DNA from: an uncultured Collinsella sp.
GTDB lineage: Bacteria > Actinomycetota > Coriobacteriia > Coriobacteriales > Coriobacteriaceae
DNA length: 64,000 nt
Direction of reading: 5' to 3'
Assembly (NCBI GenBank): GCA_902492935.1
Contig: CABUNJ010000006.1
Location: 41,376 to 105,375 of the forward strand
Both the position numbers and the translations under genes were made by a program. The notes below the pieces were generated by a model. The model saw only the letters and a program-made list of their open reading frames with translations. It ran no database searches and had not been told where the DNA came from. Shown one piece after another: positions 48,669-57,563 of the stretch (the first letter of the stretch is position 1; each line of letters starts with the position of its first letter).

Positions 48669-49415
48669 ATGCTTGCGGAAGATAGGCTCAACGCGATCGT
48701 GTCGATGGTGCAGCAGGCCGGCTCGGTTACCGTGCCGGAGCTTGCCGAGGCCCTGGGCGTGACAGCGTCTACCATTCGGCGCGATCTGCAGGCGCTCGAC
48801 CGCGCGCACCGTATCGCCAAGGTGCACGGAGGTGCGACAAGTCTGGAGCGCGCGCACGTGACGCGTGACCTAACGCTCAATGAGCGCAGTGATCTCCATA
48901 ACGACGACAAGGAACGTATCTGCGCCCGCGCCGCGGCCCTCGTAGAGCCCGATAGTTTCGTGTATATCGATTCGGGCTCCACGACCCTCAAGCTCATCGA
49001 ACATCTTCCATACCTTGAAGGTGTCACCTATGTGACTGATTCCGTGCTTCATGCTCGTCACCTCGCTTTGCGCGGCATGCGCACCGTTGTGCTGGGTGGC
49101 GAGCTCAAGCCCGAGACCGAGGCGCTCGTTGGCCCCGATGCCCTGGCGACCCTGGACCGCTACAACTTCAACTGTGGCTTTTGGGGTTCTAACGGCATTG
49201 CTGCCGAGCAGGGCTTCACGGCACCCGATATCGAGGAGGCACAGGTCAAGCGCATCTCGATGCGCCATACGGCCAAACGCTTCGTAATCTCGGACGCCAG
49301 CAAATTTGGCATGGTGGCGCCCGTCAAGTTCTCGGACTTCCGCGACGCAACGATTATTACCGCAGGCGAGGTCCCAGCCAAGTACCGGGCAATGGACAAC
49401 GTCGTCACGGTCTAA
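48669..49415 (+). CDS. DeoR-family transcriptional regulator
   Basis: This 248-residue repressor has an N-terminal winged helix-turn-helix (SVTVPELAEALGVTASTIRRDLQAL, about residues 18-42) and a C-terminal sugar-phosphate sensor domain with DSGSTTLKLIEHL. DeoR proteins of this type commonly control fructose or sugar-phosphate genes. GAGGAGGAG precedes ATG 48669, overlapping the end of the dehydrogenase gene. It may control its own operon through the TGCG-rich region upstream. Confidence 0.88.
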   Translation: MLAEDRLNAIVSMVQQAGSVTVPELAEALGVTASTIRRDLQALDRAHRIAKVHGGATSLERAHVTRDLTLNERSDLHNDDKERICARAAALVEPDSFVYIDSGSTTLKLIEHLPYLEGVTYVTDSVLHARHLALRGMRTVVLGGELKPETEALVGPDALATLDRYNFNCGFWGSNGIAAEQGFTAPDIEEAQVKRISMRHTAKRFVISDASKFGMVAPVKFSDFRDATIITAGEVPAKYRAMDNVVTV

Positions 49416-49437
49416 CAAACAAACGGGTAACAAGGCA

Positions 49438-49482
49438 AAACCACCACAAAGGTGCAGTTCACTGTCCCCATTGTGGTGGTTT
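49438..49482. terminator. terminator hairpin between convergent genes
   Basis: AAACCACCACAA pairs perfectly with TTGTGGTGGTTT (49471-49482). The U-rich side reads on the minus strand, so it most likely ends the RluA-type gene; it may also stop the DeoR transcript. Confidence 0.7.
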
Positions 49483-50140
49483 AGGGCTCCCAAGGGCAGG
49501 GGGCTTCGATGTGGATGTGCTCGCCGGTTACGGGATGCGTAAAGGACACGCTGTGGGCGTGGAGCATCAGGCCGCAGGGGCGCGGCGTTCCGTACAGGTC
49601 GTCGCCAACCAGGGGATGATGCTCGCTTGCCAGGTGCACGCGAATCTGATGCTTGCGGCCGGTGAGCAGCTCGACATCAATATACGAGCGCGTGGGCAGG
49701 CCGCGGCGGCTCTTAAGGCGCTTGAGTACCTTGACGCGCGTCTGAGACGGCTTGCCGCTGGCGCCAACGCGCATCTTGCGGCTATCGTGGCGGTCGCGGG
49801 CGATAGGCTTGTCGATGAGCTTCTCGTTCCAGTCGATTTTGCCCTCGGCGAGCGCCAGATAGTGCTTTTCGAATGCGCGGTCGATGACCATCTGGTCAAA
49901 GGCGGGCTGCGTCTGCTTGTCGAGCGAGAACAGCACCACGCCGGTGGTGTTGCGGTCCAGGCGATTGAGCGGCTGCATGTCGGTCGCGGCAAAGCCGTCG
50001 CCCATCGCCAGCAGCAGGTCGCTGGCGTAGTCGGTGAGCGTGCGCTCGCCGGTGCCGTCGCCGTGGACGATCATGCCGGCGGGCTTGTCGATGGCCATGA
50101 GCCAGGCGTCGCAGTAGAGGACTTGAGGTTCTTCGTTCAC
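49481..50140 (-). CDS. RluA-family pseudouridine synthase
   Basis: This 219-residue enzyme converts uridine to pseudouridine in rRNA or tRNA. The catalytic Asp is in NRLDRNTTG (about residue 62), the RluA motif I/II, and RKHQIRVHLA and YGTPRPCGLMLHA are the usual later motifs. There is no S4 domain. The start is GTG 50140 with GAAAGG upstream on the minus strand. It lies 15 bases after the U32 gene and is cotranscribed with it. Confidence 0.88.
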   Translation of the reverse strand: MNEEPQVLYCDAWLMAIDKPAGMIVHGDGTGERTLTDYASDLLLAMGDGFAATDMQPLNRLDRNTTGVVLFSLDKQTQPAFDQMVIDRAFEKHYLALAEGKIDWNEKLIDKPIARDRHDSRKMRVGASGKPSQTRVKVLKRLKSRRGLPTRSYIDVELLTGRKHQIRVHLASEHHPLVGDDLYGTPRPCGLMLHAHSVSFTHPVTGEHIHIEAPCPWEP

Positions 50141-50155
50141 GTGTAAGCCTTTCGG

Positions 50156-52651
50156 TTAGCTAATTCCCACAAACATGCAGCCCGAGGTCGCCCCGCGCAG
50201 GCGGGCGGCGGGCTTGCGGCCGGCCTGCGCTGCTTCGACGGCGCGACGGACGCGGGCGACGGCACGGCCCATCTCATCCGTCTCGAGCAGCGTTCCGTCC
50301 ACCATGAGACGACGCACGCCAGCATCGAGCAGCTGAGGAACCTGCGGCGTGAGGTCGATGGGGTAGGCATCGTACAGGCGAGAGCGGCCGTGGATGTCGG
50401 TGCGGACGGGCATGACCTTTCCGTCGATATTCTTGAGCGAGAGCTTGCGGGCACGCAGGCGGCAGTTGGCACAATCGTGGATGCAGCCGTTGGCAACCTG
50501 CAGAATGCAATGCTCGCTTGTCATGACGCGCGGGCGGCCAAAGACGGTGATGCCCAGCGCCGCGGGCGCGGCGGCGCCGAGCGAGGCAATCTCGTCGAGC
50601 GTGATCTCGGGCGAGAGCCAAAACGCACTGGCTCCGCGCTCGGCAAGCGCTTCCATGCAGGGCGTGTTATGAACCGGCAGGCAAGAGCGAATCTCGGCCG
50701 TGGCGCCAACCTGGGCGGCCAGGGCAAGCTCAGAGATGTTGCCAATAGCGACCGTGGCGCCGGCAACAACCCATGGGTCAACGCGGACATGGTCAACGGC
50801 GCGGCAGACCTCATCGAGCACGGGTACGATGCCCTGCTCAAACGTATCGGCGGGGGAGAGCTTGGCCGCATCGAGCGCGTCAGTGGTCATGTAGATGCGC
50901 GTTGCACCCTCCGCCCGCGCTGCCTCGGCGGCCTCGAGCGAGGTGACGGTGGCGCAGATCTGCGGCTCGTCGCGGTAGTGCTCGGGCGCGGGGCGGGAAT
51001 CACTGGTGACAATCGCCGGCAGCTCGAGCGTTTTCGCGCGCTCCGCGTACGGCGCCAGAATGGCCTCTTCCAGCGCCTTGCAAGCGGCGGCGCGCACCTT
51101 ATGTACGGCGGAGAAACCCATGCCACAGCCCTCATCGAGTGCCACCTCAAAGCTCGCAGCCTCAAAGGGAGAGGAACCCATGCGGCCGACGTGTTCAACC
51201 AGATCGGACGCCTCGACCGCACGGGTCTTGGCGGCTTCGACGGTAAAGCCCGTGGCCGTGGCCGTAAGCGAAGGGTCGTCGCAGCAGGTGAGCGTAACGG
51301 TAAACGGCTCGCCCAGACGCGCCACGACGGACACATCAACAGCTCGGCGGCGCAGCACATCGCGCTTGAGCGCGGCGCCGGCGGCGTCGATGGCGCGCTG
51401 ACTGCGAATCACGCGGACGCGGCAGCCCTCGGGCATGCTGCGGGGTACGCGACATTCGATGACTTCACCGGCTGCGGCATCATCGGCGGCAATGGTGGTC
51501 AGGAACTGGTCAAACTCGTTATCGTGGCGAAGCTCCAGCAAGTCGCCCTTGCCCACGGGCTCAAACAGCTCAATGCGGGCGATGGCGGCGCGGCGACGGC
51601 GGTCATCGGGCTTGAGGCCGCGCACATCGCGGTTGGCCGGGCGGCTGCCCAGCACCGTGCCCACGATCTGGCCGCGGTTGTTGGAACGCTCATAGCTCAT
51701 CATCTCGTCGCCCGAGGTGCCGTCCTGATAGGCGTGCGTAAAGTCGCGGTTAAAGCAGCGCTTGAGCTGGCGCTGGCGGGCGGCTTTCTCGTCCTTGGCA
51801 ACGGTGGTTCCGGCCAGCATGTCATCAATCTGATGACGATACACGTCGACGATGGAGTACACGTAATCGGGTGCCTTCATGCGGCCCTCGAGCTTGAGCG
51901 ACGCGGCGCCGGCGTCATACAGGCGGCGAACAAGTTGTGAGGTGTTGGTGTCACGCGGGCACAGCGCGCGCTCGCGACCGGCAGGGGAGAGCGAGCGACC
52001 GTTCTCGTCGATCAGCTCGTAGGGCAAGCGGCAGGGCTGGGCGCACATGCCACGGTTGGCCGATCGTCCCGCCATGGCAAAGCTCGAAAGCAGACACAGG
52101 CCAGAGTAGCAAAAGCAGATGGCGCCATGGCTAAAGACCTCAAGGTCCACATCGGGCGCGACATCGTGAATGGCGGCAATCTCGTCGATGGAAAGCTCAC
52201 GCGAGAGGGTCACGCGGTCGGCGCCTTGCTCGCGGCACCAAAGGGTTCCGCGGTCGTCGTGGATGTTCGCCTGGGTCGAGATATGCGTCTCGATGCCGGG
52301 CATGGTGCGCTTGACCTCAAAGAACAGGCCCCAGTCCTGGATGATGAAGGCGTCGGCGCCCAGCGTGGAGCAGCGATGGATGAGCTGCAGCGCATCGCTC
52401 ATCTCGGATTCCTTGATGACGATGTTGACCGTGACGTAGACGCGCGAGCCGGCCAGATGCGCGGCGCGGCAGGCCTGCTCAAAGGCCTCGTCGGTAAAGT
52501 TGGTGGCCTTGCGGCGTGCGTTGAAGCTGCCCATGCCGCAGTAGATGGCGTCTGCCCCGGCGGCGAGTGCGGCGGCAAAGGGCTCGGGCCCTCCGGCGGG
52601 CGCCAAAAGCTCGGGTCTGCGGTTGGTGGTTCGACTGGCGGTTGCGGTCAT
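50156..52651 (-). CDS. U32-family protein with DUF3656, RlhA/TrhP-like
   Basis: This 831-residue protein belongs to the U32 family, now known to include Fe-S, prephenate-dependent tRNA and 23S rRNA hydroxylation enzymes. The N-terminal domain starts PELLAPAGG (about residue 13) and has FSHGAICFCYSGLCLLSSF with the family Cys residues and GMCAQPCR. A long C-terminal region (about 350-831) contains a second barrel-like part with the Cys-rich CILQVANGCIHDCANCR. The length fits the large DUF3656-bearing members rather than the shorter TrhP. GAAAGGCAGG precedes ATG 52651. Pairing with the pseudouridine synthase supports an RNA modification role, which is inference. Confidence 0.85.
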   Translation of the reverse strand: MTATASRTTNRRPELLAPAGGPEPFAAALAAGADAIYCGMGSFNARRKATNFTDEAFEQACRAAHLAGSRVYVTVNIVIKESEMSDALQLIHRCSTLGADAFIIQDWGLFFEVKRTMPGIETHISTQANIHDDRGTLWCREQGADRVTLSRELSIDEIAAIHDVAPDVDLEVFSHGAICFCYSGLCLLSSFAMAGRSANRGMCAQPCRLPYELIDENGRSLSPAGRERALCPRDTNTSQLVRRLYDAGAASLKLEGRMKAPDYVYSIVDVYRHQIDDMLAGTTVAKDEKAARQRQLKRCFNRDFTHAYQDGTSGDEMMSYERSNNRGQIVGTVLGSRPANRDVRGLKPDDRRRRAAIARIELFEPVGKGDLLELRHDNEFDQFLTTIAADDAAAGEVIECRVPRSMPEGCRVRVIRSQRAIDAAGAALKRDVLRRRAVDVSVVARLGEPFTVTLTCCDDPSLTATATGFTVEAAKTRAVEASDLVEHVGRMGSSPFEAASFEVALDEGCGMGFSAVHKVRAAACKALEEAILAPYAERAKTLELPAIVTSDSRPAPEHYRDEPQICATVTSLEAAEAARAEGATRIYMTTDALDAAKLSPADTFEQGIVPVLDEVCRAVDHVRVDPWVVAGATVAIGNISELALAAQVGATAEIRSCLPVHNTPCMEALAERGASAFWLSPEITLDEIASLGAAAPAALGITVFGRPRVMTSEHCILQVANGCIHDCANCRLRARKLSLKNIDGKVMPVRTDIHGRSRLYDAYPIDLTPQVPQLLDAGVRRLMVDGTLLETDEMGRAVARVRRAVEAAQAGRKPAARLRGATSGCMFVGIS

Positions 52652-52812
52652 ATCCTGCCTTTCAAAATGCTCAGATACTCAAAAGTATAGTGGTGCCGTT
52701 GCGGTGGACGATGCCCACAGCCTAAGCAGGACAAAGTCTTCAGCAGCCTCTCGGGAAAAGGGATCAGTTTTCAGGCAGGTCGCCAGTCACGCCGCTCATC
52801 GGCCCGTACGCG

Positions 52813-52829
52813 CCGTTGGGCGATAAAAT
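52813..52829. promoter_or_regulatory. 17-bp motif, second copy, before ridA
   Basis: CCGTTGGGCGATAAAAT is identical to 12145-12161 upstream of galU. It lies 24 bases before the ridA -35. The 319-base gap between the U32 gene and ridA holds this motif, the promoter and nothing else recognisable. Confidence 0.55.
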
Positions 52830-52852
52830 ATTCTCGCAGCGTGATAATAATC

Positions 52853-52881
52853 TTGCATTACGCGGAAACCTTGAGTACCAT
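52853..52881 (+). promoter_or_regulatory. candidate ridA promoter
   Basis: TTGCAT (52853-52858) and TACCAT (52876-52881) are 17 bases apart, about 90 bases before the ridA start. Confidence 0.5.
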
Positions 52882-52970
52882 CCCAATCAAGCGCGGTGTT
52901 CAGACCGAATTGTGCCTCCCGGTGTGAACGCCGCGCTCACGCTTTCTCAACTGATCGTAAGGAGATAAAC

Positions 52971-53348
52971 ATGAGCAAGACCGTCGTGTCTTCCGATAAC
53001 GCACCCGCAGCCATCGGCCCGTATTCCCCCGGTATCCAGGCCGGCAACATGGTGTTCCTGTCCGGCCAGCTGGGCATCGATCCCGCGACCGGCAAGATGC
53101 CCGAGGGCGTCGAGGCCCAGGCCAAGCAGTCCCTCGCCAACGTCGAGGCCTTGCTGACCGCTGCCGGCGCCACCTTTGCCGATGTCGTCAAGACCACGGT
53201 CTACCTGGCCGACATCGCCGACTTCGCTGCCGTGAACGAGATCTACGCCTCCAAGTTCGAGGCTCCGTTCCCCGCGCGCAGCGCCTTCCAGGTTGCCGCC
53301 CTTCCGGCTGGCGGTCTGGTCGAGATCGAGGTCGTCGCCGCTCTCTAA
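52971..53348 (+). CDS. ridA: RidA-family enamine/imine deaminase
   Basis: RidA hydrolyses reactive 2-aminoacrylate and related imines released by PLP enzymes. The 125-residue protein has the YjgF/RidA signature ARSAFQVAALPAGGLVEIE, including the substrate-binding Arg (about residue 104). AAGGAG precedes ATG 52971; an upstream frame is rejected. It is a single-gene unit with its own promoter and terminator. Confidence 0.93.
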   Translation: MSKTVVSSDNAPAAIGPYSPGIQAGNMVFLSGQLGIDPATGKMPEGVEAQAKQSLANVEALLTAAGATFADVVKTTVYLADIADFAAVNEIYASKFEAPFPARSAFQVAALPAGGLVEIEVVAAL

Positions 53349-53378
53349 GGCGTTGGCCACAACTAAACATGACATGCA

Positions 53379-53417
53379 AAAAGACCCTGCAGCGCGTGCG
53401 AGCTGCAGGGTCTTTTG
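53379..53417. terminator. bidirectional terminator after ridA
   Basis: GACCCTGCAG (53383-53392) pairs with CTGCAGGGTC (53403-53412). It has T on one side and A on the other, so it can end both ridA and the convergent regulator gene. Confidence 0.88.
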
Positions 53418-53460
53418 TCAAGTGACGGGTCGCTTGTGGAGCCGCGCTCCATTTTGCTCG

Positions 53461-54117
53461 TTAGCCCTCCTTGCGAACTTTTTGCAGGTAGCGGTAGACG
53501 CTGGGCTCCGAGATGCCCAGCGCGGTGGCGGCGCAGGCCACGGCGCCCTTGAGCATGAACACCCCGTTGCCGTTGAGGTGGCGAATGACGTCCACGCGGT
53601 CGCTCTGACCAAGCGACGCTACATCCAGCCCGCGCGCGCTCAGCAACTCGGCAATGCTGCGGTCGATGAGCTCCTGTGTGGACTCCGAAAGGCTTTCGAC
53701 CTCGATAGGGGCGGGCTCCGTGCGCGTCGGCGCTGCGTCGAAGCACGCCATGAGCTGCTGCGCCATGGCGTTGATGGAGCGTACTGTGGAAAGGTCGGTG
53801 TTGACGCAGAGCATACCGACGATCTCGTCATTCTCGCGGATAAAGTACGTCGCTGACTCCAACGTCTTGCCGCCGGCACCGCGCCCCTCGTAGCCCGTAA
53901 TAAACGGCAGGTCGCGATACTTGGGGTCGTGCATGATCTTGAGCGCCAGATCGGTGGCGGGGCCGCCGACCTTGCGGCCGCTCACGATGCCGTTGCGAAT
54001 ATCGACGATGGCGTGGTCGGGATCCGAGAAATCGTGCAGCACGATTTCACTGTTTTTGCCGAGTATCTGCTCCAGAAAATCGACCATCGGCAAAAAGCGG
54101 CGTACGGTCTCGTTCAC
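53461..54117 (-). CDS. YheO/DauR-type PAS and HTH transcriptional regulator
   Basis: The 218-residue protein has an N-terminal YheO-like PAS domain (about residues 8-115, with EIVLHDFSDPDHAIVDI and VGMLCVNTDLS) and a C-terminal helix-turn-helix (about 150-215, with TALGISEPSVYRYLQK). Start GTG 54117 has AAAGGAG six bases upstream; a longer frame to 54258 has none. It is divergent from the purine permease across a 352-base region and probably regulates that cluster, as many YheO-type proteins control neighbouring catabolic genes. Confidence 0.85.
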   Translation of the reverse strand: MNETVRRFLPMVDFLEQILGKNSEIVLHDFSDPDHAIVDIRNGIVSGRKVGGPATDLALKIMHDPKYRDLPFITGYEGRGAGGKTLESATYFIRENDEIVGMLCVNTDLSTVRSINAMAQQLMACFDAAPTRTEPAPIEVESLSESTQELIDRSIAELLSARGLDVASLGQSDRVDVIRHLNGNGVFMLKGAVACAATALGISEPSVYRYLQKVRKEG

Positions 54118-54353
54118 GGGCAACTCCTTTGAGTGAAATCGGAAATGTTCATAACAATTTTTTCTCATGGTAACACGCTGCCCATCATCTCGTATATCCG
54201 CAGGTACATTGCGTAATACAGATGAGCGGTAGATATTTGGCGGTAAACGGTTGACCAAAAGAAAAGTTAGATGTTATTTTGACCAGACACTTTCATGACC
54301 TGCGGAAATGCGTTAATTCAGCTGAAGAATAGTCTGATAACAAAAAATTATTA

Positions 54354-54382
54354 TTGAGAATGAGAATCATCTTTAATACGAT
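54354..54382 (+). promoter_or_regulatory. purine cluster promoter overlapped by a Fur-like site
   Basis: TTGAGA (54354-54359) and TACGAT (54377-54382) are 17 bases apart, 88 bases before the permease start. GAGAATGAGAATCATC (54356-54371) resembles a Fur box and covers the -35 and most of the spacer. An additional TTGACC-N17-TTATTT (54251-54279) could be a second promoter. The rest of 54118-54469 is AT-rich and has no gene. Confidence 0.5.
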
Positions 54383-54469
54383 ATGCAATGAAGGCACAAC
54401 CTCAACCCCGCACTGCGTCACAATAGAGCGTTAGATGCGAAAACAACTACTTCGAGGATTGGTGGTCAA

Positions 54470-55864
54470 ATGACCCAGGAGACGGTTACGAACGGCACTG
54501 AAGCCCTGTTCACTCGCGAAGGCATGCCTCCCGTTAAGGAAATGATCCCGTGTGCCCTTCAGCACGTACTGGCATCGTTTGCCGGCATCATTACCCCGGC
54601 GGTCATCATGGCCGGCGTCTACGGCTTTAATAGCCAGCAGAGCACCGACATCATCCAGGTCGCGCTCATTCTTTCGGCGATCGATACGGCCCTTCAGGCC
54701 TTCGCTCCCTTCCGTCGCATCGGCGGCGGCCTGCCCATCGTCATGGGCGTTTCGTTCGCGTTCCTGCCGGCCCTGCAGGCCATGGGTGCCTCGGGCTTTA
54801 GCTTTGGTGCGCTGCTGGGTGGCGAGATCGTCGGCGGCGCCGTCGCGGTCCTCTTTGGTCTGGCCTACAGCAAGATCAAGTGGCTGTTCCCACCCGTCGT
54901 GACCGGTACGGTCATCTTCTCCATTGGCGTCTCTCTCTATCCCACGGCCGTCAAGTATATGGCCGGCGGTATGGGTACGCCGCTGTGGGGCACCCCGCAG
55001 GCCTGGTGCGTCGCTCTTATCACCTTCGCCGTGGTCTTTGCGCTCGCCAACTTTGGCAAGGGCACGCTCAAGCTGGGATCCGTGTTCTTTGGCATGATCG
55101 TTGGCATGATCGTCTCCATCCCCTTTGGCATGATCGACTTCTCCAGCGTCGCCACCGCTCAGGTCTTCGCCCTTCCCAAGCTCATGCCCTACGCGCTCGA
55201 GTTTGATCCCGAGGTCTGCATTACCCTCGCCGTCGTGTTCCCCATGGTTGCTATTCAGGTTATCGGTGACGTCTCCGCCGCCTGCCTGGGCTCCATCGAC
55301 CGTATGCCCACCGAGCGTGAGCTCTCCGGCGCTATCGTGTCCCAGGGCCTCACCTCTATGGTCGGCGGCCTGCTGGGCGGTCTTCCCACCAGCGCCCTTG
55401 GCCAGAATGTGGGCATCATCTGCTCCAACAAGGTCGTCAACAAGTGGGTCTTTGTGATCATCGCGGCCGTCTTTGCCATCGCCGGCCTGTTCCCGCAGCT
55501 TTCTGCCGTCCTTTCCGCTATCCCGCAGCCCGTCATCGGCGGCGCGACCGTCGGCGTCTTTGGCACCATCACCATGAACGGCGTGCGCATGTTCACCCGC
55601 GAGGGCCTCACGCAGCGCACTACCACTATCGTCGGCACCTCCGTCGTCTTTGGCCTGGGTATCTGGATGGCCAGCGGTTGCCTTGCCGGCGAGGGTATGC
55701 CCGCCTGGGTGTCCACCGTCATCGGCTCCAATGCCGTAACCCCCACCGCCATCATGGCCATTGTCCTTAACCTGATCCTTCCGCAGACGCCGGTCGTGGC
55801 TCAGCATATCGATGCTGCCAAGGACGCTGCCGTGGATCTGGTCTTGCCCGAGAGCAAGAAGTAA
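54470..55864 (+). CDS. NCS2 uracil/xanthine permease
   Basis: This 464-residue inner-membrane transporter takes up a purine such as xanthine or uric acid with protons. It has the NCS2 features: ALQHVLASFAGI in the first span, and the family signature in LGQNVGIICSNKV (about residues 305-317). About 14 spans are predicted. It leads the purine cluster and is the likely source of substrate for the molybdenum hydroxylase at the cluster end. GGTGG lies before ATG 54470. A 12-bp perfect hairpin follows the stop. Confidence 0.9.
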   Translation: MTQETVTNGTEALFTREGMPPVKEMIPCALQHVLASFAGIITPAVIMAGVYGFNSQQSTDIIQVALILSAIDTALQAFAPFRRIGGGLPIVMGVSFAFLPALQAMGASGFSFGALLGGEIVGGAVAVLFGLAYSKIKWLFPPVVTGTVIFSIGVSLYPTAVKYMAGGMGTPLWGTPQAWCVALITFAVVFALANFGKGTLKLGSVFFGMIVGMIVSIPFGMIDFSSVATAQVFALPKLMPYALEFDPEVCITLAVVFPMVAIQVIGDVSAACLGSIDRMPTERELSGAIVSQGLTSMVGGLLGGLPTSALGQNVGIICSNKVVNKWVFVIIAAVFAIAGLFPQLSAVLSAIPQPVIGGATVGVFGTITMNGVRMFTREGLTQRTTTIVGTSVVFGLGIWMASGCLAGEGMPAWVSTVIGSNAVTPTAIMAIVLNLILPQTPVVAQHIDAAKDAAVDLVLPESKK

Positions 55865-55880
55865 CCAATTCGGTGCTATT

Positions 55881-55912
55881 CGTCGGCGGACGCATCGCCT
55901 CGTCCGCCGACG
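55881..55912. other. perfect 12-bp intergenic hairpin
   Basis: CGTCGGCGGACG pairs with CGTCCGCCGACG around eight bases. There is no U-tract. Just after it, a REP-like CTTCAAAGGG/CCCTTTGGTGAAG hairpin lies near 55934-55962. It may stabilise or space the polycistronic message. Confidence 0.6.
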
Positions 55913-56059
55913 TCATGCGGCGCCAAGCCGCACTTCAAAGGGTTTGTCCCTTTGGTGAAGCGTTGACGGGAGAGGGCCCGTTTCCGGTGTAGGCCGGCGC
56001 TTCGCACTCCGCCATGTCAGAGGTGTCAAACCCCGCCCCTGATGTTGAAGGGAGCATCC

Positions 56060-57415
56060 ATGCTTCTGGTCGCTAACGGTTCCGTCTTTACTCGCAACGC
56101 TCAGACCCCGTTCATTCCAAACGGTGCGGTCGCCATTGACGGAGATACGATCGTCGAAGTAGGTCCCGAGTGCGAGCTCAAGGCCAAGTACCCGGATGCC
56201 GAGTACGTCGACGCCCAGGGCAACCTCATCATGCCCGGACTTATCAACTGCCACACCCACATCTACTCGGGTCTGGCCCGCGGCCTTGCCATTAAGGGCT
56301 GCAACCCCACCAACTTCCTGGAGAATCTTGAGCAGCAGTGGTGGAAGATCGATGACAACCTGACGCTCGACGGCACCAAGGCCAGCGCCTATGCCACGAT
56401 TCTTGACTCCATCCGCGATGGCGTCACCACGATCTTCGATCACCATGCGAGCTTCTGCGAGATCCCGGGAAGCCTCTTCACCATTAAGGACGCAGCTCAG
56501 GAGCTGGGCATGCGTTCGTGCCTGTGCTACGAGGTCTCTGATCGCCGCGGCCAGGAAAAATGCGACCAGGCCATTGCCGAGAACGCCGAGTTTGCCCAGT
56601 GGGCCGCCAAGGAGCGTCACGATAACGATAACCACATGATCGCCGCCATGTTTGGCGGTCACGCCACCTTTACGCTGTCGGACGAGACCATGGACAAGAT
56701 GGCTGAGGCCAACAACGGCCTGACCGGCTTCCACATCCATGTGTGCGAGGGCATGAACGACGTGTGGGATTCCCGCCTCAACCGCGGTGGCATCAGCCCC
56801 GTCGAGCGCCTGCTGCAGCACAACCTGCTGGGTCCCGACACCATGCTGGGCCACTGCATCCACGTGACGCCTGCCGAGATGGATATCGTCAAGGAGTCCG
56901 GCACCTGGCTCGTCAACAACCCCGAATCCAATATGGGCAACGCCGTGGGCTGCGCCCCCGTGCTCGAATTCTTCCGCCGCGGCATTCCTGTGTGCATGGG
57001 TACCGACGCCTACACCCACGATATGCTCGAGAGCCTTAAGGTCTTCCTGATCATTCAGCGCCACAACGCCGCCATGCCCAACGTGGGCTGGTGCGAGGCC
57101 ATGACCATGCTGTTCGAGAACAACGCCAAGATGGCGAGCAAGTACTTCGATCGCAAGCTCGGTGTGCTCGAGGCCGGCGCTGCCGCCGACGTCATCGTCA
57201 TGGACTACAAGCCCTTTACGCCGCTGAGCGAGGAGAACATCGACGGCCACATGCTCTTTGGCATGATGGGCAAAAACTGCCGCACCACCATCATCAACGG
57301 CCGCGTCCTGTACAAGGATCGCGAGTTCGTTGGGATTGATGAGGACAAGATCAACGCGTGGACCATGGCTGAGTCCAAGAAGCTCTGGAGCACGCTCAAC
57401 GATCGCGCCTACTAA
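56060..57415 (+). CDS. SsnA-type amidohydrolase
   Basis: This 451-residue metal-dependent hydrolase belongs to the amidohydrolase superfamily (aminohydrolase branch, like guanine deaminase and SsnA). Metal ligands are His65 and His67 in NCHTHIYSG, His residues in FHIHVCEG and LGHCIH, and Asp in MGTDAYTHD. The exact substrate is unknown; in this context an amino-purine is likely. AAGGGAG precedes ATG 56060. SsnA proteins are known to cluster with YgfK and selenium-dependent molybdenum hydroxylases, as here. Confidence 0.85.
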   Translation: MLLVANGSVFTRNAQTPFIPNGAVAIDGDTIVEVGPECELKAKYPDAEYVDAQGNLIMPGLINCHTHIYSGLARGLAIKGCNPTNFLENLEQQWWKIDDNLTLDGTKASAYATILDSIRDGVTTIFDHHASFCEIPGSLFTIKDAAQELGMRSCLCYEVSDRRGQEKCDQAIAENAEFAQWAAKERHDNDNHMIAAMFGGHATFTLSDETMDKMAEANNGLTGFHIHVCEGMNDVWDSRLNRGGISPVERLLQHNLLGPDTMLGHCIHVTPAEMDIVKESGTWLVNNPESNMGNAVGCAPVLEFFRRGIPVCMGTDAYTHDMLESLKVFLIIQRHNAAMPNVGWCEAMTMLFENNAKMASKYFDRKLGVLEAGAAADVIVMDYKPFTPLSEENIDGHMLFGMMGKNCRTTIINGRVLYKDREFVGIDEDKINAWTMAESKKLWSTLNDRAY

Positions 57416-57429
57416 TTACAAGTAGATTC

Positions 57430-57465
57430 ACGCGCGTCGGATGTTTCGCCGCATCCGACGCGCGT
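57430..57465. other. perfect 14-bp intergenic hairpin
   Basis: ACGCGCGTCGGATG pairs with CATCCGACGCGCGT around an eight-base loop, with no U-tract. It lies between ssnA-like and ygfK-like genes, as the 55881 hairpin lies between the permease and the ssnA-like gene. Confidence 0.65.
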
Positions 57466-57563
57466 ATAGGCGGCCTCCGCGGGGTCGCCGGCGCTGTGCT
57501 AGCGCTACACCGTATTTGCGCCCGCCGCGCGGTCTCGCCGGGCGTTACAGAGAGGAGCTCATT

